NCBI GenBank assembly: GCA_032173965.1
Contig: CM063292.1
Coordinates: forward strand, 6,978,001 to 7,042,000
Length of the DNA stretch: 64,000 nt
Direction: 5' to 3'
Source of the DNA: Sitta carolinensis
Lineage: Eukaryota; Chordata; Aves; Passeriformes; Sittidae
The notes beneath the pieces are model-generated. The model was given only the letters and a program-made list of their open reading frames with translations. It was not told the DNA's origin and made no database searches. Below are positions 48,801 through 62,040 of the stretch, piece after piece. A program made the translations under genes and the position numbers. Position 1 is the first letter of the stretch; each line of letters opens with the position of its first letter.

Positions 48801-50628
48801 TGTTCCCGGAAAAAAAGTCAGACAAAAATATCAGCTGCATGGTCGCAATATTATAAAGCTACTTCAGACAAGGACTGCCTTATTTTTTTCCAATACTTAC
48901 CGCTTCAGAAGTGGATTTTGTTGAGAGATGAAAAGAATCAACTATTTCATTTAGCGAATGACAAAATCCTAGTTAAAACCTGTTCCTGTTTTGAAATATC
49001 AATGCTTGACCCTGTATCACACGAGGCCATGCTCTGCCTTGATCATGGACCAAGGCAGCAGTCTCTCCAGAGATACAGCTGAAACTGTCCCAAATACCAC
49101 CTCATTTTAAATACCTTTAAACTTGTTAAATGCTGAATGCTGTAAAAGCAGTTTCAACTGATTTCCCACCACGAAGACACGCGTCTAAAATTTTTATTGC
49201 TTCTAAACCAGGCATGATACAAGTAGGACTGATTCCTTTTGTGACTGCAGTTTTGTGATCTGGTGTTTTGTCCCACCAGCTCTGTGATTAAATACATTAG
49301 TTCTGAGCAGGAACTCTGACTGAGAGATCATTGAGCACTGGGTGTGCTCAGGGACCAAGAGGCTCTATGTACAAACAGGATTTGCCATGTCTTTGGCTTT
49401 TTTTGTTGTTCATAAGTCCCTCCATAATACAGCATGAGAAATTTAAGTTACACTGCATTCCTTGTCCCTTCCAGCAGCCAGCCTTTTCCCTTTATTGTTT
49501 AGCAGAGCAGTGCCTACATTTGATAGCAGGGCTGCAACCAAAGCTTGCCACATTGTGAGCCAGCTTTGAAATGAAGAGGAATTCTATGGCTATAAGAACA
49601 TATTTTATTTTGGGCTTTGGTTTCCTTAGTGTCTTTTTTTTTTTAATTTTCTTTTTAATTTAAGATGGCATCCTGAAAACAGTGACATATCCTGGAAGAT
49701 TGTTTCAAAAGAACGAGGGTTACAGGCTACCCATGGAAACAATCTACTTGAGGTATTTCCTGGAGATCTTATCACTGTCATAGCAGAATTTCAATGTGTG
49801 AGGCAGATAAATATGGATGGCAACTGAGCTGCAAATTGACCTTGTAGGCTTGGGATAGATTTAGTCACTGCTGCCAAAAAAATTTTCAGGTACATCAGAG
49901 ATTTGTGCCCAGGGGTCCTCTTCTTACCCAACTAACTTGTAATCACAACTGTCAGCTTCAGAACATTTCTATGACCCTGTGGAGTGTAATGTGACTCAAC
50001 CATCTGAATGTGAAATTCGTTAGACAACTGCAGCATGCTCAGTGGGAGCAGGCTGTGAGACAACAGGGATGGGTAAGAGAGGATGAGAGAACAGGTTAAA
50101 GGGCTCCTGCAGTGGTTTTGCAGGTTTGGGAATAGGTGTGCACGAATTAAGAGCCAATGTGCCTCTCACACACCTCCAAGGAGATGGTTTGGGTGCTGTG
50201 AAAACTTCAGCAGTAACAGAACCTGACACCTATCTCTTCCAGTAGCAGGGTATAACAGTGATTGGCCTGCACTTTAATGAGCCTTGCCATTCCTCGTTTA
50301 TCAAGGACATTGCTTTGAAAGAACAACTTGCCTGATTATAGTCTGGCAGTGAGAGGTGTGAGCAGCCCTCCTCGAAGCACTTTACCCATTACCCACAGCA
50401 CCTCTCAGCCCATGCCAGTCACTCCTGTGAGAATCATTCTAAGTGTGTAAAGGGGTTTGGACACTGCTAACTTGTGTCTGCTACAAGCAGGGGTGATTTA
50501 TTAGCCCTCTCCCATGTATTCTTGTTTTAACCTCCAGTAGTCCAAAAGGAATCTATTGATCTATGAAGGGCTCACTGAACCCTTAGGAATGAGACTCCTT
50601 GGCAGGCTCTCACTGAGTTATCAGTTAC

Positions 50629-50630
<2 letters not shown>
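45871..50630. other. Intergenic, no gene recognised
   Basis: Holds the TTTAAA hexamer array at 47121-47158; otherwise unremarkable unique DNA. Confidence 0.6.
47121..47158. repeat. (TTTAAA)n hexanucleotide array
   Basis: About 6.3 perfect copies of the self-complementary hexamer TTTAAA. Confidence 0.95.

Positions 50631-50667
<37 letters not shown>
50631..50667 (-). repeat. T37 homopolymer (poly-A on minus strand)
   Basis: An uninterrupted run of 37 T. It could be the tail of a minus-strand retroposed sequence to its right, but no source gene was recognised. Confidence 0.93.
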
Positions 50668-50673
<6 letters not shown>

Positions 50674-53600
50674 GGTCTAATTTTACTTCCCCTGTCCATT
50701 TTGCCCCATAATTTCTTCTTGCTGAGGTGGGCACTTACAGAGAAAGGCAGTGCTGCAATTGAGAGAATCAATATTTCCATTGCAGGGTACTTACAGTGCT
50801 TCATTCTCTTTGCATCCTGTGCCCTTCACATGTCAGGGATAGGGATCAATTATGAAGATCTGTCGGGTTTGTTATTACATGAGAACATTTATTCTGTTAA
50901 GAGGATAAAGCAAAGTCAGCAAGCCAAGAACATTTCAACTACAGTTTCCAAGCCTACAGTTACAGCCTGTTAGAAAGACAAGAATATTCCCTTTATTCTA
51001 AACTCACAGAACAAAGAGACAATTCTGTTCAGCTTGACCACTGAAAAAAATGTAACTGAGAATCACAACACAGAGCTTGAGAATATCTGGAAAAATTTTT
51101 CTAATGGTGTTTTTTCCTAAAGGCTTTCCCCCAAAGCCTCTCCTACATCACAAAAAGAGTCAACTAGAACAGCACTTATCAGATCCCTTTTTGTACTGGA
51201 CCAAGAGCATTACTTCATTTGCATGGCTGGCCCAGTTCAGGCTCTCAGGAATTACCAGCAGGGCATGCAGCTGTGCTCTTCTCTTGCCCCTCTAAGACAG
51301 CATGAACTCAAATTTGGCAAAACTAGCAGATGTCCAAGTACACTGCATGAGATAGAAAGAAAAGCAGCAAGTGTGAGCAGAACCTGGCTCCCAGACCTCT
51401 ACGAGCTTGTTATTAGTGTGATTAGCTGTAGTACTGTAATTGAATAGGCTGGACTCATTAAACTTGCAAACACATTCAGCTGCTGACTAACAGAACTCTT
51501 GTTCCACACGTGTACCCCTGATCCAGGTGAGGGCAAGGTCAGAGAGTGGCTTTGTTCCTTAAGGTTTTATGGTTTTGCTTTTCTTCACAAGATAAAAGGC
51601 AAAGACAGGAGCAGAATTTCTTATAGTGATTTTCAGCTAATACTTTGAAGGTGAATTCTGAATATTTAAACTGTTCCTCACAGTGGGAATTCTGATATTT
51701 GTAGCCACTGCCAAGGAAGGATCTTTTACTATTAAAGTGGTCGAAAATGAAAGTGAACATACTGCAGAGTCTGGGAGAGATGCCAGAACTGCACGTTCTC
51801 TGCATAGCTAAGAACAGGTACAGTGCAAGTGCTGCATGGTGGAGATGTTCTCTACCATCAGCAAACATCTCTGCCTAATTTGGAAAGGATCATGTTGAAG
51901 GGAAAATGGGTTTTTATTCTGCACTTTCATTCAGCAGTGATTTAAGGAGCTAATTAGTGCCAACATTTGAGGTCCAGATCCTAAATCAGCTTGAGTGCTT
52001 GTTAGCTACTGCATCCCCTGCCAGCCACGAGTGTGTCCTCAGAGGATGTGAGCCCTGACTGTGCTCTGAGAGGGACAGCCCTACCCATGGAGCCTTCCCT
52101 TGCTGCCCAGTGAGAGGAAACCCAGTGCCTGGAGATCAGGTCACACGTGTGCTCAGCTCTTGCAGGCAGCAAGAATGGACTCTGAGAACAAGAAGAGGAA
52201 TTTGACTCTGTGTTCCAAACTCAGAAAGGTTTTATTTCAAAGCCCTATATTGGTTATCACTTAACATTTACAGTTCTGAATCAAATTGTTTCCATTGAAA
52301 TGAATTGGGTGCTAAGGATCTGCTTGGAGTTACACATAATCCCACCACCATGCTTACATTAGCTCCTGAGCTATGTAATGACACTTAAAATAGGCTTTCC
52401 TTTGTCATTGTGCTTTACAGGACCCAAGGCACAAAAATATCATCTGAGACCACACAGACCCAATATTTCTAGCTCAGCATGCTCCTGGCTCGACCTACAC
52501 ACTGCTCTGTGCTGTTTCTAGGGCCAAATTTTCTTCTCAGTACAGATTCAAACTCCACAAAATGCAGCACACAGTGGTCAGAATGCATTTACAGTTGAAT
52601 GTTTCTTCTTCTCTTGTTTCTTGTTATTCTCCCACATGTCTCACGTACAGCTTTCTTTTCAAATGTGAACAGTCTTTAAGTATGTGTTTGCATATATGAA
52701 ACCAGAGTTTGCACCCTGCTCTGACCCTGTGACACCGGTGGTGCTGAGCCTGCTGCTGCTGCATTGCACAAGTAAGGACAAGCTGCAGGGAAACAATTTA
52801 GGAGGAAAGAAATGCAATTCTAAATCTTTTATGCTTATCTACGTTTGTAATTCCAGTCATGGATCCTATCTGTTTGTAAATTCCAAAGCAAAATACCTTT
52901 GAACTTGCTATGTCAGTGTGGATATGCTCATCTTTTCCTTGCTATATAAAATTAGACACATACCAGGCAACGGTGGGCTGATTAAGAGTCCCTCCAGCAA
53001 AATAAAAGGAGATAGGTCTTGTTATCAAGTTGGCTGCTGACTCTTGACAGAGGCAGGAGTGTAAGGTGCATTGAGATGCTTATGAGATTCCTACCCTCTA
53101 TTATGAGAACTTTCAGCAGTGGTTTTATGATGAAAACTGACTCTGAATAAATAGCATTGTGAAGTTCTAAATTTATTTCTCTCAAACTCTTGCAGAATAA
53201 ATTTGCCCACTTTACAGGATTTTCTCTTCCTGACATCCCTGCAAACTCTCAAAGTCATAGCTGTGTTCTCCTTTCATTGCTGCTCTCCTGAAATGGTGTC
53301 TTAGTTAAAACTCTATTGTTAATGTAACAGAGAAATAATTTCAATACCTTCACAAAGAAGTCCATTAAAAGGCCTTGAATATAAAAAACAACCAATGCAT
53401 ATCCTAAGATTATTATAAAGCTATATCCATATCTAAGGGGAGGGGGAGTGGATACAAATCACTCTTGGATTTGAATTCTCTGAATCATAAAGATTCATCA
53501 TAAAAATCTAGTTATGAGGATCGTTAAAAAAATGAGCTTCAGAGAATGAAATGTTACAGACATTTACAATCTTCTAGAAAAATAGTGTCTCGTTCAAGAT

Positions 53601-55879
53601 CAGATTTTAAATCATCCTCTCCAAGTTGTCTGAATGCCAGCTTTCTGCAGGCAGGTCAAGTAGATGTGAAGCAATGTTGGCAAATGTGTTTCAAAAGTGT
53701 GATGTCACACAGCCAGCACTGGCATATCTTGGTCTTCTCTCAGAAGGGGATTAGGGTCGCACTTTGATAGACCTTCCACTTTTAAAGATGCAGATAAATA
53801 CATAAGACTTTATTATCTTACTCTTGTCAAAGTCCTTTAAAACCCAGAAGCATCTCAGCTGTTTTGAAAATACCAGGAGTTACTGAGCATGGCAAATGCC
53901 AAAATGATTTTAAAAGTCTAATCTTCAGTGCCTGTAAATGGCTGGCAAAAGAACATGTAGAAAGGACAGACCCCTTACAGATTTAAAGCAATAGATAAAT
54001 AGATCACACAGTGTAATGGGATATTTTGCACTTCTCTGACTCTGCTCCTTTTATTAGAATAGATCACATTATATGATCAAAGCTGACTGGAGGACACAGC
54101 TGTGAAATCAGGATGAGACAAAAATCAGGCCCAACATAAATCTGTAAAAGCCACAGTAGTAACATTTCTTGCTTGTAAACTTGCTGGGATGTCATGATCC
54201 ACCTTTTCTTGGGCCTTTCAGGGTTTTGAATAAGGAATGAACAGAGCCATATACTGGCTTTCACCAGCATGTTCCCAGCAAAGTCGTTGCCAGAGGTGCA
54301 CATGAGCTCCTGCCTGGGAGCAGGATGGAAGGACCTGTGCCAGAGCAGACTGGATGTTGCACTTTCCACTTCAGGACTCTCCATTTGAGTTCTCTGGATT
54401 TTTCCTTCCAACCACTGCCTAAATGGCAGTGCAATGAATGTGGTGCATGGTTTGTGGAAAGTGCATTTGCCTTGCTTTTATAGGTTGTAGACTTTCAAGA
54501 AGTTTAGAGAACTTTCTGAACAGCTATTGTGAGATTGGAGAGGATTAAAAAAACCCTATTAATTTATCCTATTGTAACAGGTCACATTCCAGTTTGTTCA
54601 GCCATTCTATAGCAATGTTGTTTTGAACTCACACTGCCATGTGTTTATTTTTATTGGTTCATTGCTAAACCAAATGTTTTAAACTCCCTGAGAAACTTTC
54701 AGCCACAGAAGAACTGGGATTTGATAAAAATATCCATATGGCATCAGGAGCATCCTCGTTGGAATACAAATAGAGATGTGGAGAGCAAAGATCCCTTTGC
54801 TCCCCCACTCCCTTTGTATGAAAATGAAAATTCCCAACACTGGTTCTCAGTAAAGCTGAGATAAATCAAGGGACTGCCAAATGCCTCTTTTCATGGATGT
54901 ATGGCCACTTCTTCTCAGGGTCAGCTCTGGCCCTGTCTCTTTGGAACGTGCATTTGTTGTTCAGTTTTACAGAACAATCTTCTCCATAGATTCTGAAGTA
55001 ACACTAGAGGGCAATAATGCATGAGATATTCAGGATTTCTGAGCCTGAGAATATCTGACATGGGTGGTCTCCATTTGTTAATTCAACATTTTCTTCATGT
55101 GTTTGCTTTAGTTAAGGAAGGACTTGTGCTGGTGTAGAAAAAGAAGAAGAAAAAGCTTCACAAACCCCCAAAATTTAACAATCACTTGCTTTTACAGTGT
55201 TGTGTTATTGTTAAAAGAAAGTGAGGAACACTTTAGGGAAGGAGATCTACATACAGGGGAGGAGTGTCCCTTCCGAAAAAAATATTAAAAGACGTTTTAA
55301 AAGCCCTGAATTTGTTTACAATTTTGCTGAATGACTGACAGCAAAAAATCTCTTGAAAAGGACAGAAGATGAAGAAGGCAAAACAGAAAAAAAAAAATTA
55401 GAAAGAAAGGGAGAAGATAAGGAAAAAAATTATAGACTTAGGTAGCATCAAAAAATAACTCTCCATTAGAGGTATCTTACCTGCACAACAAAAAGACTGT
55501 ACTTTCACTTACTGTGGAGTCTCCCCATAAGTTTTTTTTTCTTTAGAGACAGCTGATCTGTAAAGTGACAGCTTGGCAAGGGAGGGGAGGAAGGGTTTGG
55601 TTTGGTTTCCAGTCTGATCTGTCACACTTTCAGTGTCTTGGGTCACATACTATTTTAACAACTGCTCTTCCTTTGATTGCTGCGAGAAAAGGTAAAGAAA
55701 AGTGTGTGTCTAAAGTTTGGACACTGCATGGTGCTGGAAAACAAACCAAAAAAATCTTTGCATGCTGCTGCTTCAAGTCTCAATAAATCCAAGGAACCTG
55801 GATGGCTTTTTGTCTTGAGTGTAGCCTGGTGATTAACATCTTCAGGGTGCACTCAGACATCAAGAGAAGGTTTTGCTTC

Positions 55880-55880
<1 letters not shown>
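50668..55880. other. Intergenic, no gene recognised
   Basis: Unique sequence. One CTCF-like motif occurs at 55001-55014. No interspersed repeat was recognised. Confidence 0.6.
55001..55014 (+). promoter_or_regulatory. Candidate CTCF motif
   Basis: ACACTAGAGGGCAA matches 12 of 14 positions of CCASYAGRKGGCRS, including the whole AGRKGGC core. Motif match only. Confidence 0.3.

Positions 55881-55930
<50 letters not shown>
55881..55930 (+). repeat. A50 homopolymer
   Basis: Fifty uninterrupted A, the longest homopolymer in the window. An AATAAA lies about 100 nt upstream (55782-55787), as in a retroposed transcript, but the upstream sequence was not recognised and no convincing target-site duplication was found. 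Confidence 0.93.
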
Positions 55931-55934
<4 letters not shown>

Positions 55935-58900
55935 TCTTTTAGGAATGCCAAGTGCAAAATTAATGATTCAGGATTGAATCTGGAAGAAAGAGATGTAAGT
56001 GTGAAGTGAACCTTTAATGGTCTGTGAGAGGGAGTGACTGCTTAGAAGAGTTTTTATAGCACTGCACTTCCTGCTACTTGGGTAATAATAACAGCAGTAA
56101 CAGTAATAATGCCTGCCTCTGATAGCTCACTTCCCATCAGCAGAACACAAGTAATTATGTTCATTTCTTATCTTAAAGCAAGTGCTACCAAAGAGAGGAA
56201 TGTGATAATGTGGTGCTTGCTGCTCTCTGTGTTTTTAAGCAAAGTATCAGGACCAGGACTGATTTCTTCTGCTGTGCTGAGGCAGGGAAGGACCAAATAT
56301 CAGAAAAAGCTGTGCCTGAGCACCCACATTTTCCACAGATCACCTCTTTAAAGGTGAGGAGGGGGTCATGTCATGGCCACAGAGGGTGTTTGGTCCTTTG
56401 AGCAGAGAAAGAGTGTGTTTGTGACATTTAAAGCTTCACTTTTTCTGCTTTCCACCCTGCAGTGCTGGAGCTGCACCTCAGTACAGCACGTTCTTGATGG
56501 GTGATGACACCTACCAGCTCAAGCCAGGCACTTTAAAAACAGAAGGTGATATTGTTTTCAAGAAAAGGAATTAAAGAGAAGTCTTAAAATGCTCATCAAC
56601 CTGAGCAGGTTTCATTTTTTTTCCTCTTACAGCCAAGAAGAAATGATCATGCCATAACAAATTAATTCAGGTCATGATAGTGCCATGGTAAAGCTAGAGG
56701 CCAATTCATGGAGATTGCTCAGGACAGCCTCTCTGTTTTCATGTTGCATTTAATGAGCATTTTGGTTGAAAAATTTATTATGCTGCACTTCGATTCCAGC
56801 ACAGTATGAACATGGCTCTGTGTTTTTGAGCCTCTCCAGGGTAATGACTGTGATTCCATGGCTCCTCCTTGAGATCCCTGTGCTCGTGGGGCTGCACTAC
56901 CTCTGTCACTGGCAGGGCATGAAAGGGAGCACCAAGGATATTCACACGGGTCAGGTTTCCCTGAAGAGATCTTGCCTCTCATACCTGTGCTCTTCCTGCT
57001 AATCCAAACGTAAAAATGAATAGTAACAATTCATTTCAGCCATGTATTATTAATTTTAAGCAGTCTAGTTTTTCTATCAGCCACTTTCTATTACCCACGT
57101 GTAATGACCCTTGCCCACATAAATCAGCCAGGAAGATTTAATTCGCTTACTGATGAACCCAGTTCTGTTCATTTCCAGCCTCTTCCTGCAAAACTCAGAA
57201 CAGAACACAGTTCTCAGTTTTTTTCTTGAAGTAGGAATGCACAACTAAACCCTTCAGTAAAACTTGGAATATTGCCCTCCAGTGCCTAAATGCTGACTAT
57301 TAACTGCAGGAATTTTAAGTGTTTTTCTCGATTGTATTTAGCCCTGCTCTGCTAGATTATCCTTGATTTTTGCACTGTCCATTTTTGTTGAATGAGGTGA
57401 TAATTAAACACATGCAGTCTATAGAACAGAAAGTGCCGTTCGAAACTAACCAGCAAAGGTCATGGAATAAATACATTGACAACTTGCTAAGAAAGGAGAT
57501 TACCCAAAGTCTTGACTTGGTGTTATTTCAAATCCCAAGACACAAGAGAGTTTTTATTCCCTCTCAATTCCTTTGTTGTTTGGGGATTTCTGTGTACTGC
57601 TTAGCTTAAATTTCTCTCAAAGCCATCCAATCAACTCTGTTGACTGTTTGGTAAAATTCCCTTCTACACTTGGGTCGGTGTGTACTGAAGAAGGTTATCT
57701 GCACTATTAAACCTTTGACTCCTTGTCTTTTGAAGAGATCATTTTGCATTTTGCTATGGCAGAGCTGTAATTAGATCTGTTAATTAAGGACAGAATGAAC
57801 TTTTTAAAAACTCTAAACCCCTTTGCATTTTTGATAAGTTTGCTTAGGTTGCTACTGACCTTCGTACAGGGTTTGTCACTGCTTATTAATTGTTAAATTT
57901 TAATTAGACATGCTGATGAATGTGCTAGCCTTTGCAATAAATAAAAGGTAGCTTCATTTATAATCGGATATTTACCAGTCTACAGAGAAATTATCTGCTT
58001 TCCTAGAACACAGTTAATTTAACATATTTTGATAACAGTAATTGGTGGTCTGTAAAAACCAAATGCAAACAGATAAATATAATGACTCCCTGGTTCAAAG
58101 ATTGAGTTAGCAGTCCTAATAAACTGAGCTAGGACACGGGGTCTTAAAAACATTCCACAGACACTTGAACTAAACTACTTCAACAGCTGGTCGGATATTC
58201 ATGGTAATTTTACTGAAATTCCTTGAAAATATGTTTTCCAGGGAAAAATCAATACTTATAGGTCAAACAGGGGAGATAAAGGAGTAGGAGGATGAAGAAG
58301 GGGATCATCTTTCATGCCTAAGGAAGTGAAATTTTGCAACAGTAGTAAACAGCCTGCTTTTTCCTTTCCTTAAACTGTGTGATGAATTCCAGTGCCTGTG
58401 GGACCCACTCAGGGACTCCACAGACCAACCCACCAAGGCTGTAAAACAAAATATCAGGAAATCAAAGGGTACTGAGAATCAAAATAATCCTTTCAGATTG
58501 ACCAATATCCCCATAACTGAAAGAAATATCAATTATCTATTCTGTTTGATTGCACTGGTAGAATAGGTAACTGCACCTTTTAAACTGGATCTCCTGCCAC
58601 ATTCACCTCTTGCCTCTGTGGAAGATATCACAGGATCTGAGGAATGATATATTTAATTATCTACATCCATTGCCATGAACCAGAGTTAACAATCAGCAGC
58701 TCTGCCACAGCACACTGGGCTGTAAATGTAAATTTAGCCCTGATTTCAGTGCCATGACTGAACAGCAAACACTGAAAATGCTGGAGACAGTGACTCAAGT
58801 CCTGGTCCACATAGAGGCAGAAGTCACCCTTAATTCCCACTCAGGCCCTGCCTGTCAGAAACCAAGGGCCACATACTTTGCTCTTATCCCTACCCACCAC

Positions 58901-59503
58901 CTCCACAAGGAAATACTGCTGCTTTTTAAAGAAAGTAAATCAATTTTGGAAGTTGAAGGAATGGGGCTCCATTCATTTACTTTCCATCCAGCGCTGATTC
59001 TCCAGTAGTTTCACTGTTTTGCCTTCAAGAAGGAGCATGTATGATTCAATTTTGCTGGGAACTTTAGCACCTATCTCTTCTCAAGGGCTGAATAATTAGA
59101 TAATTACCACGTTCCCTGTATTATCAGTGCTGCAATTGTACCTACATTTGGTTAGGGGTGTTCCAGCAGGTTTAGCAGGCTGCTGGAGTGCACTGCTCAG
59201 AGCTGTGTGAGCAGTGCCAGGGGTTGCTGTCCCCTGACCATCTCAAAGCGTGTGGTCACTGCTGGCTGGTTTGATGCCAGTTCTTCAAGAGCTGAGTGCT
59301 GCTTTCAAGATTCCCACTGCAAGGAGCAGGGCTGGTGATTGACTTGCCAGGGTGATTTTGGGCACTGATGAAAGCAGGACTTTTCAAAGGCTGGTGCTTT
59401 GGGAGCATTCTGCCAGACTGAGGGAATATTTTGCTAGTGGCACACCTAACTGGGCTTAGAGGGAGAATTCAGAGGCAGGTAAATTAATTTTCTAGGTTCT
59501 AAT
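55931..59503. other. Intergenic with a TAAT-rich block
   Basis: Mostly unremarkable. 57768-58040 is AT-rich with several homeodomain-type TAATTA/TTAATT cores; see the separate entry. Confidence 0.6.
57768..58040. promoter_or_regulatory. Candidate enhancer, TAAT cluster
   Basis: TAATTA at 57768, TTAATTAA at 57780, ATTAAT at 57885, TAATTAG at 57901 and further TTAAT/GTAATT cores near 58010-58035, with an ATGCAAAC octamer-like word near 58060. The sequence is not repetitive. A homeodomain-bound element is possible; base composition alone could also produce this. Confidence 0.25.
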
Positions 59504-59973
59504 TGTTGCAGTAGAGATGGACAAGACACCTTTTCTTCATGCACAATAGCCAATCTTTATTTTTCACAGCTGATATTTATATGGTTTTCTAAAGGCATTG
59601 AATGTAATTCTAATTGGTTAGTAACCCACTGCAACTCAGTGCAATGGTTGGTAGATGTTAGTTACCCCTTCATCAAAGACTTTCTTCTCCAAAGGTGTTT
59701 GCATTCTTGTCTCAAGGGTAAATAACAATTTCTCCTGGGCAGAAGTCTGTCTTCTCACAGGTGCAAATTCCTTTCTCGAAGGAACTTGACATGCCAGCTG
59801 TTAGCTGTACTTAGCTGAAGTAGCTTGAGCCAGGATTTTACAAGGGTAACAAGGCTCTTCTTTTATAAGGTTTTACCTATATGCAACCCCAATAAGTATA
59901 TCTTCCCAGAAAATGAGTTTCAGCAGAATCCTGACGTGGGACTCAGTGATATGTGTCTGAATATCTCCTGACA
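59504..59973 (-). mobile_element. Solo LTR of an endogenous retrovirus (boundaries approximate)
   Basis: In minus-strand order there is a CCAAT box (59617-59613), a CATATAAAT TATA box (59584-59575), AATAAA (59561-59556) and then an end in CTACTGCAACA at 59504. That arrangement, with a CA end, is typical of an LTR. The U3 start is tentatively TGTCAGGAG at 59973. No target-site duplication was found, so the outer end may be wrong or truncated. No internal retroviral gene is adjacent. It differs in sequence from the LTR at 2.2 kb. Confidence 0.65.
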
Positions 59974-62040
59974 CTGAAAAAGCCAGTTTTCAGAGAGGCT
60001 TTGAGCAACCTGTCAGCTGTTAACCCTGGTTTATCCACAGATGTTCTGCAACCCTACTGAGAATCAGCTCCTTTCCTTTTGAAATCACGTATGACTGCAT
60101 GCCTGGCTTCACTTTTATCTGCAATGGAAAAGCAAGGGAAACATCTGAAAGCTTTCCCCCTTAGGGACATAAAAATGACATTACATGCTCAGCACAGGGT
60201 GGGGATGCTTCACCTGCTCCTTCCAGACACAGCCTGGCACGTTTCACCTGTGCTGTTGATGTAAGAGAGGACCAGCACTCTGGAAATACAGTTGTTACTG
60301 CAATAGAAAATGGGGCATGAAATAGGGGCTGCAGATCAGTCTCTTTAATAATGATCTCCTCAGAGCTGTATTAACGAGCTGGAAGTGAGGAGAGCAGAAT
60401 TTCTTCCCCTTGAACTTAGACTAGCAGCAGGACATGAAGGAGCTGTAATAGAATGTTATTTTACAAGAAGTAAATAATGTAATAGAGTCTATAAGGATGT
60501 CAGCAGGAGAGTTAGAACTGTCATAGCATAATCCTGACTTGAGCAGCAATGTGTGAAAAAGTAGCCCGCAGCAGTTTTTCCAGTACTTCAATAATTTCTG
60601 CTTTCTCACTGATCTTTGTTTACTCTACTTACCTTGTCAAAAAAATGTTTTACCTTATGTTAAAATGCTAGCTAAAAGAGGAAAATGTATTCCCAGAAAT
60701 CCCAACTTTTCAAGCATACACATTTTATTTTCTTTTCTGCTGTTGTTGTTGTGGAAAAGATGGAAGAATTGTATTCCCTTCACTTTAAAAATATGAAGAG
60801 TAGTAAAACCATAAATAAAAAGAAGCTGCCTGTGTCTTCGTTGCTTCTGTTTCCTTCAGACTAATGAATAATTCACAAAATTGGCAGTATTAGACTTCAT
60901 ATCCTTGTGATATGATGGCAGATTTTCCAATGAGGCCTCAAATGTAAGCTCAGGAGGGTCATGAAACTACATGGTTATCATTATTGGAATGCAGCAGCAT
61001 CTCCCAAGGTTCTGCACCACCTTTATATCATCACTGAAGCAAGGCAGAGAGGACAAGTTTGCAACTAAAGAAAATGCTAAGTATTAAACTGAAGCTTAAA
61101 AAAAAGGGGAGGGGGCCAAGTCTCTGTTTTGTCATTTCTCTTTTCATATGACACCTATTTAATTTTTCTTAAATCATAATTGCAGCAATGCTGTAAAGAC
61201 AAGTGGGACAAACTACCCCAAATTTTCAGGATGTTTTCTCTGTGTCTTGACACTGCACAAAGGATTCAGAGTATGTACCCCCAGAAGAATACTCTCACAA
61301 GCCTTCCCTGGAACAAATCCTATCTGACTTTCCACAGGATCCAGGCTCTTCTACTTTCCTTTAAAAATGTTACTCCTGTTGTTACATTGCCGCTGGTGCT
61401 CTTGAAGGCCCTGAGCTCCTCTGCAATTCTCTCACCCCATCCCAGCCACAGCCTTGGGAATACTGTGCTGTGTTTTGAATTCAAAATGTATTGGCTTCTC
61501 TAAGTTTGAGACAGACCTTTAACATCAGCCTGGTGTAATGTATTTGTATGGTATATTTGTCTTGGCTTTAAGGAAATGCATTAAAACCCTTTCACTGAGA
61601 ATATGAGATATTGCATTGTCCTTGAAATTGTGTTTGGACCTTCAAAGCCATTTAATCTCAATTAAAGCAGAGCATACAAGATAAGGTGCTCTGAAGATGC
61701 ATTAAAGCGTGTTGCAGAGCCAAGGCTGCCTGCACTCTGACACATCCTGAAAGCTGTGGCACTGCTGGGAAGGTGGGTTCAGAACTCTCCCCGTGCCCCA
61801 TTATCCATGGATCATTAGCATAACTCCGAGCTCTGCCCAGCACTGTGCCAGGGCTGCTAACAAGTGTTGCTAATGTATGAAGCCTTGCCGTGATGGATGG
61901 GAGTGCCTCTGGCTCTGTCCTGTCACAGGCAGTGTGTGCATTAACTAAAACACCCCAGGGGATTACAGAGCTCAGGGATTGGACACCATTGGGAAGCCTT
62001 TGGATTCAGCATGGCCAGCTGGGATCAGTGCAGCCTGCAG
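59974..62040. other. Intergenic, nothing recognised
   Basis: Unique sequence, no exon or repeat identified. Confidence 0.6.
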
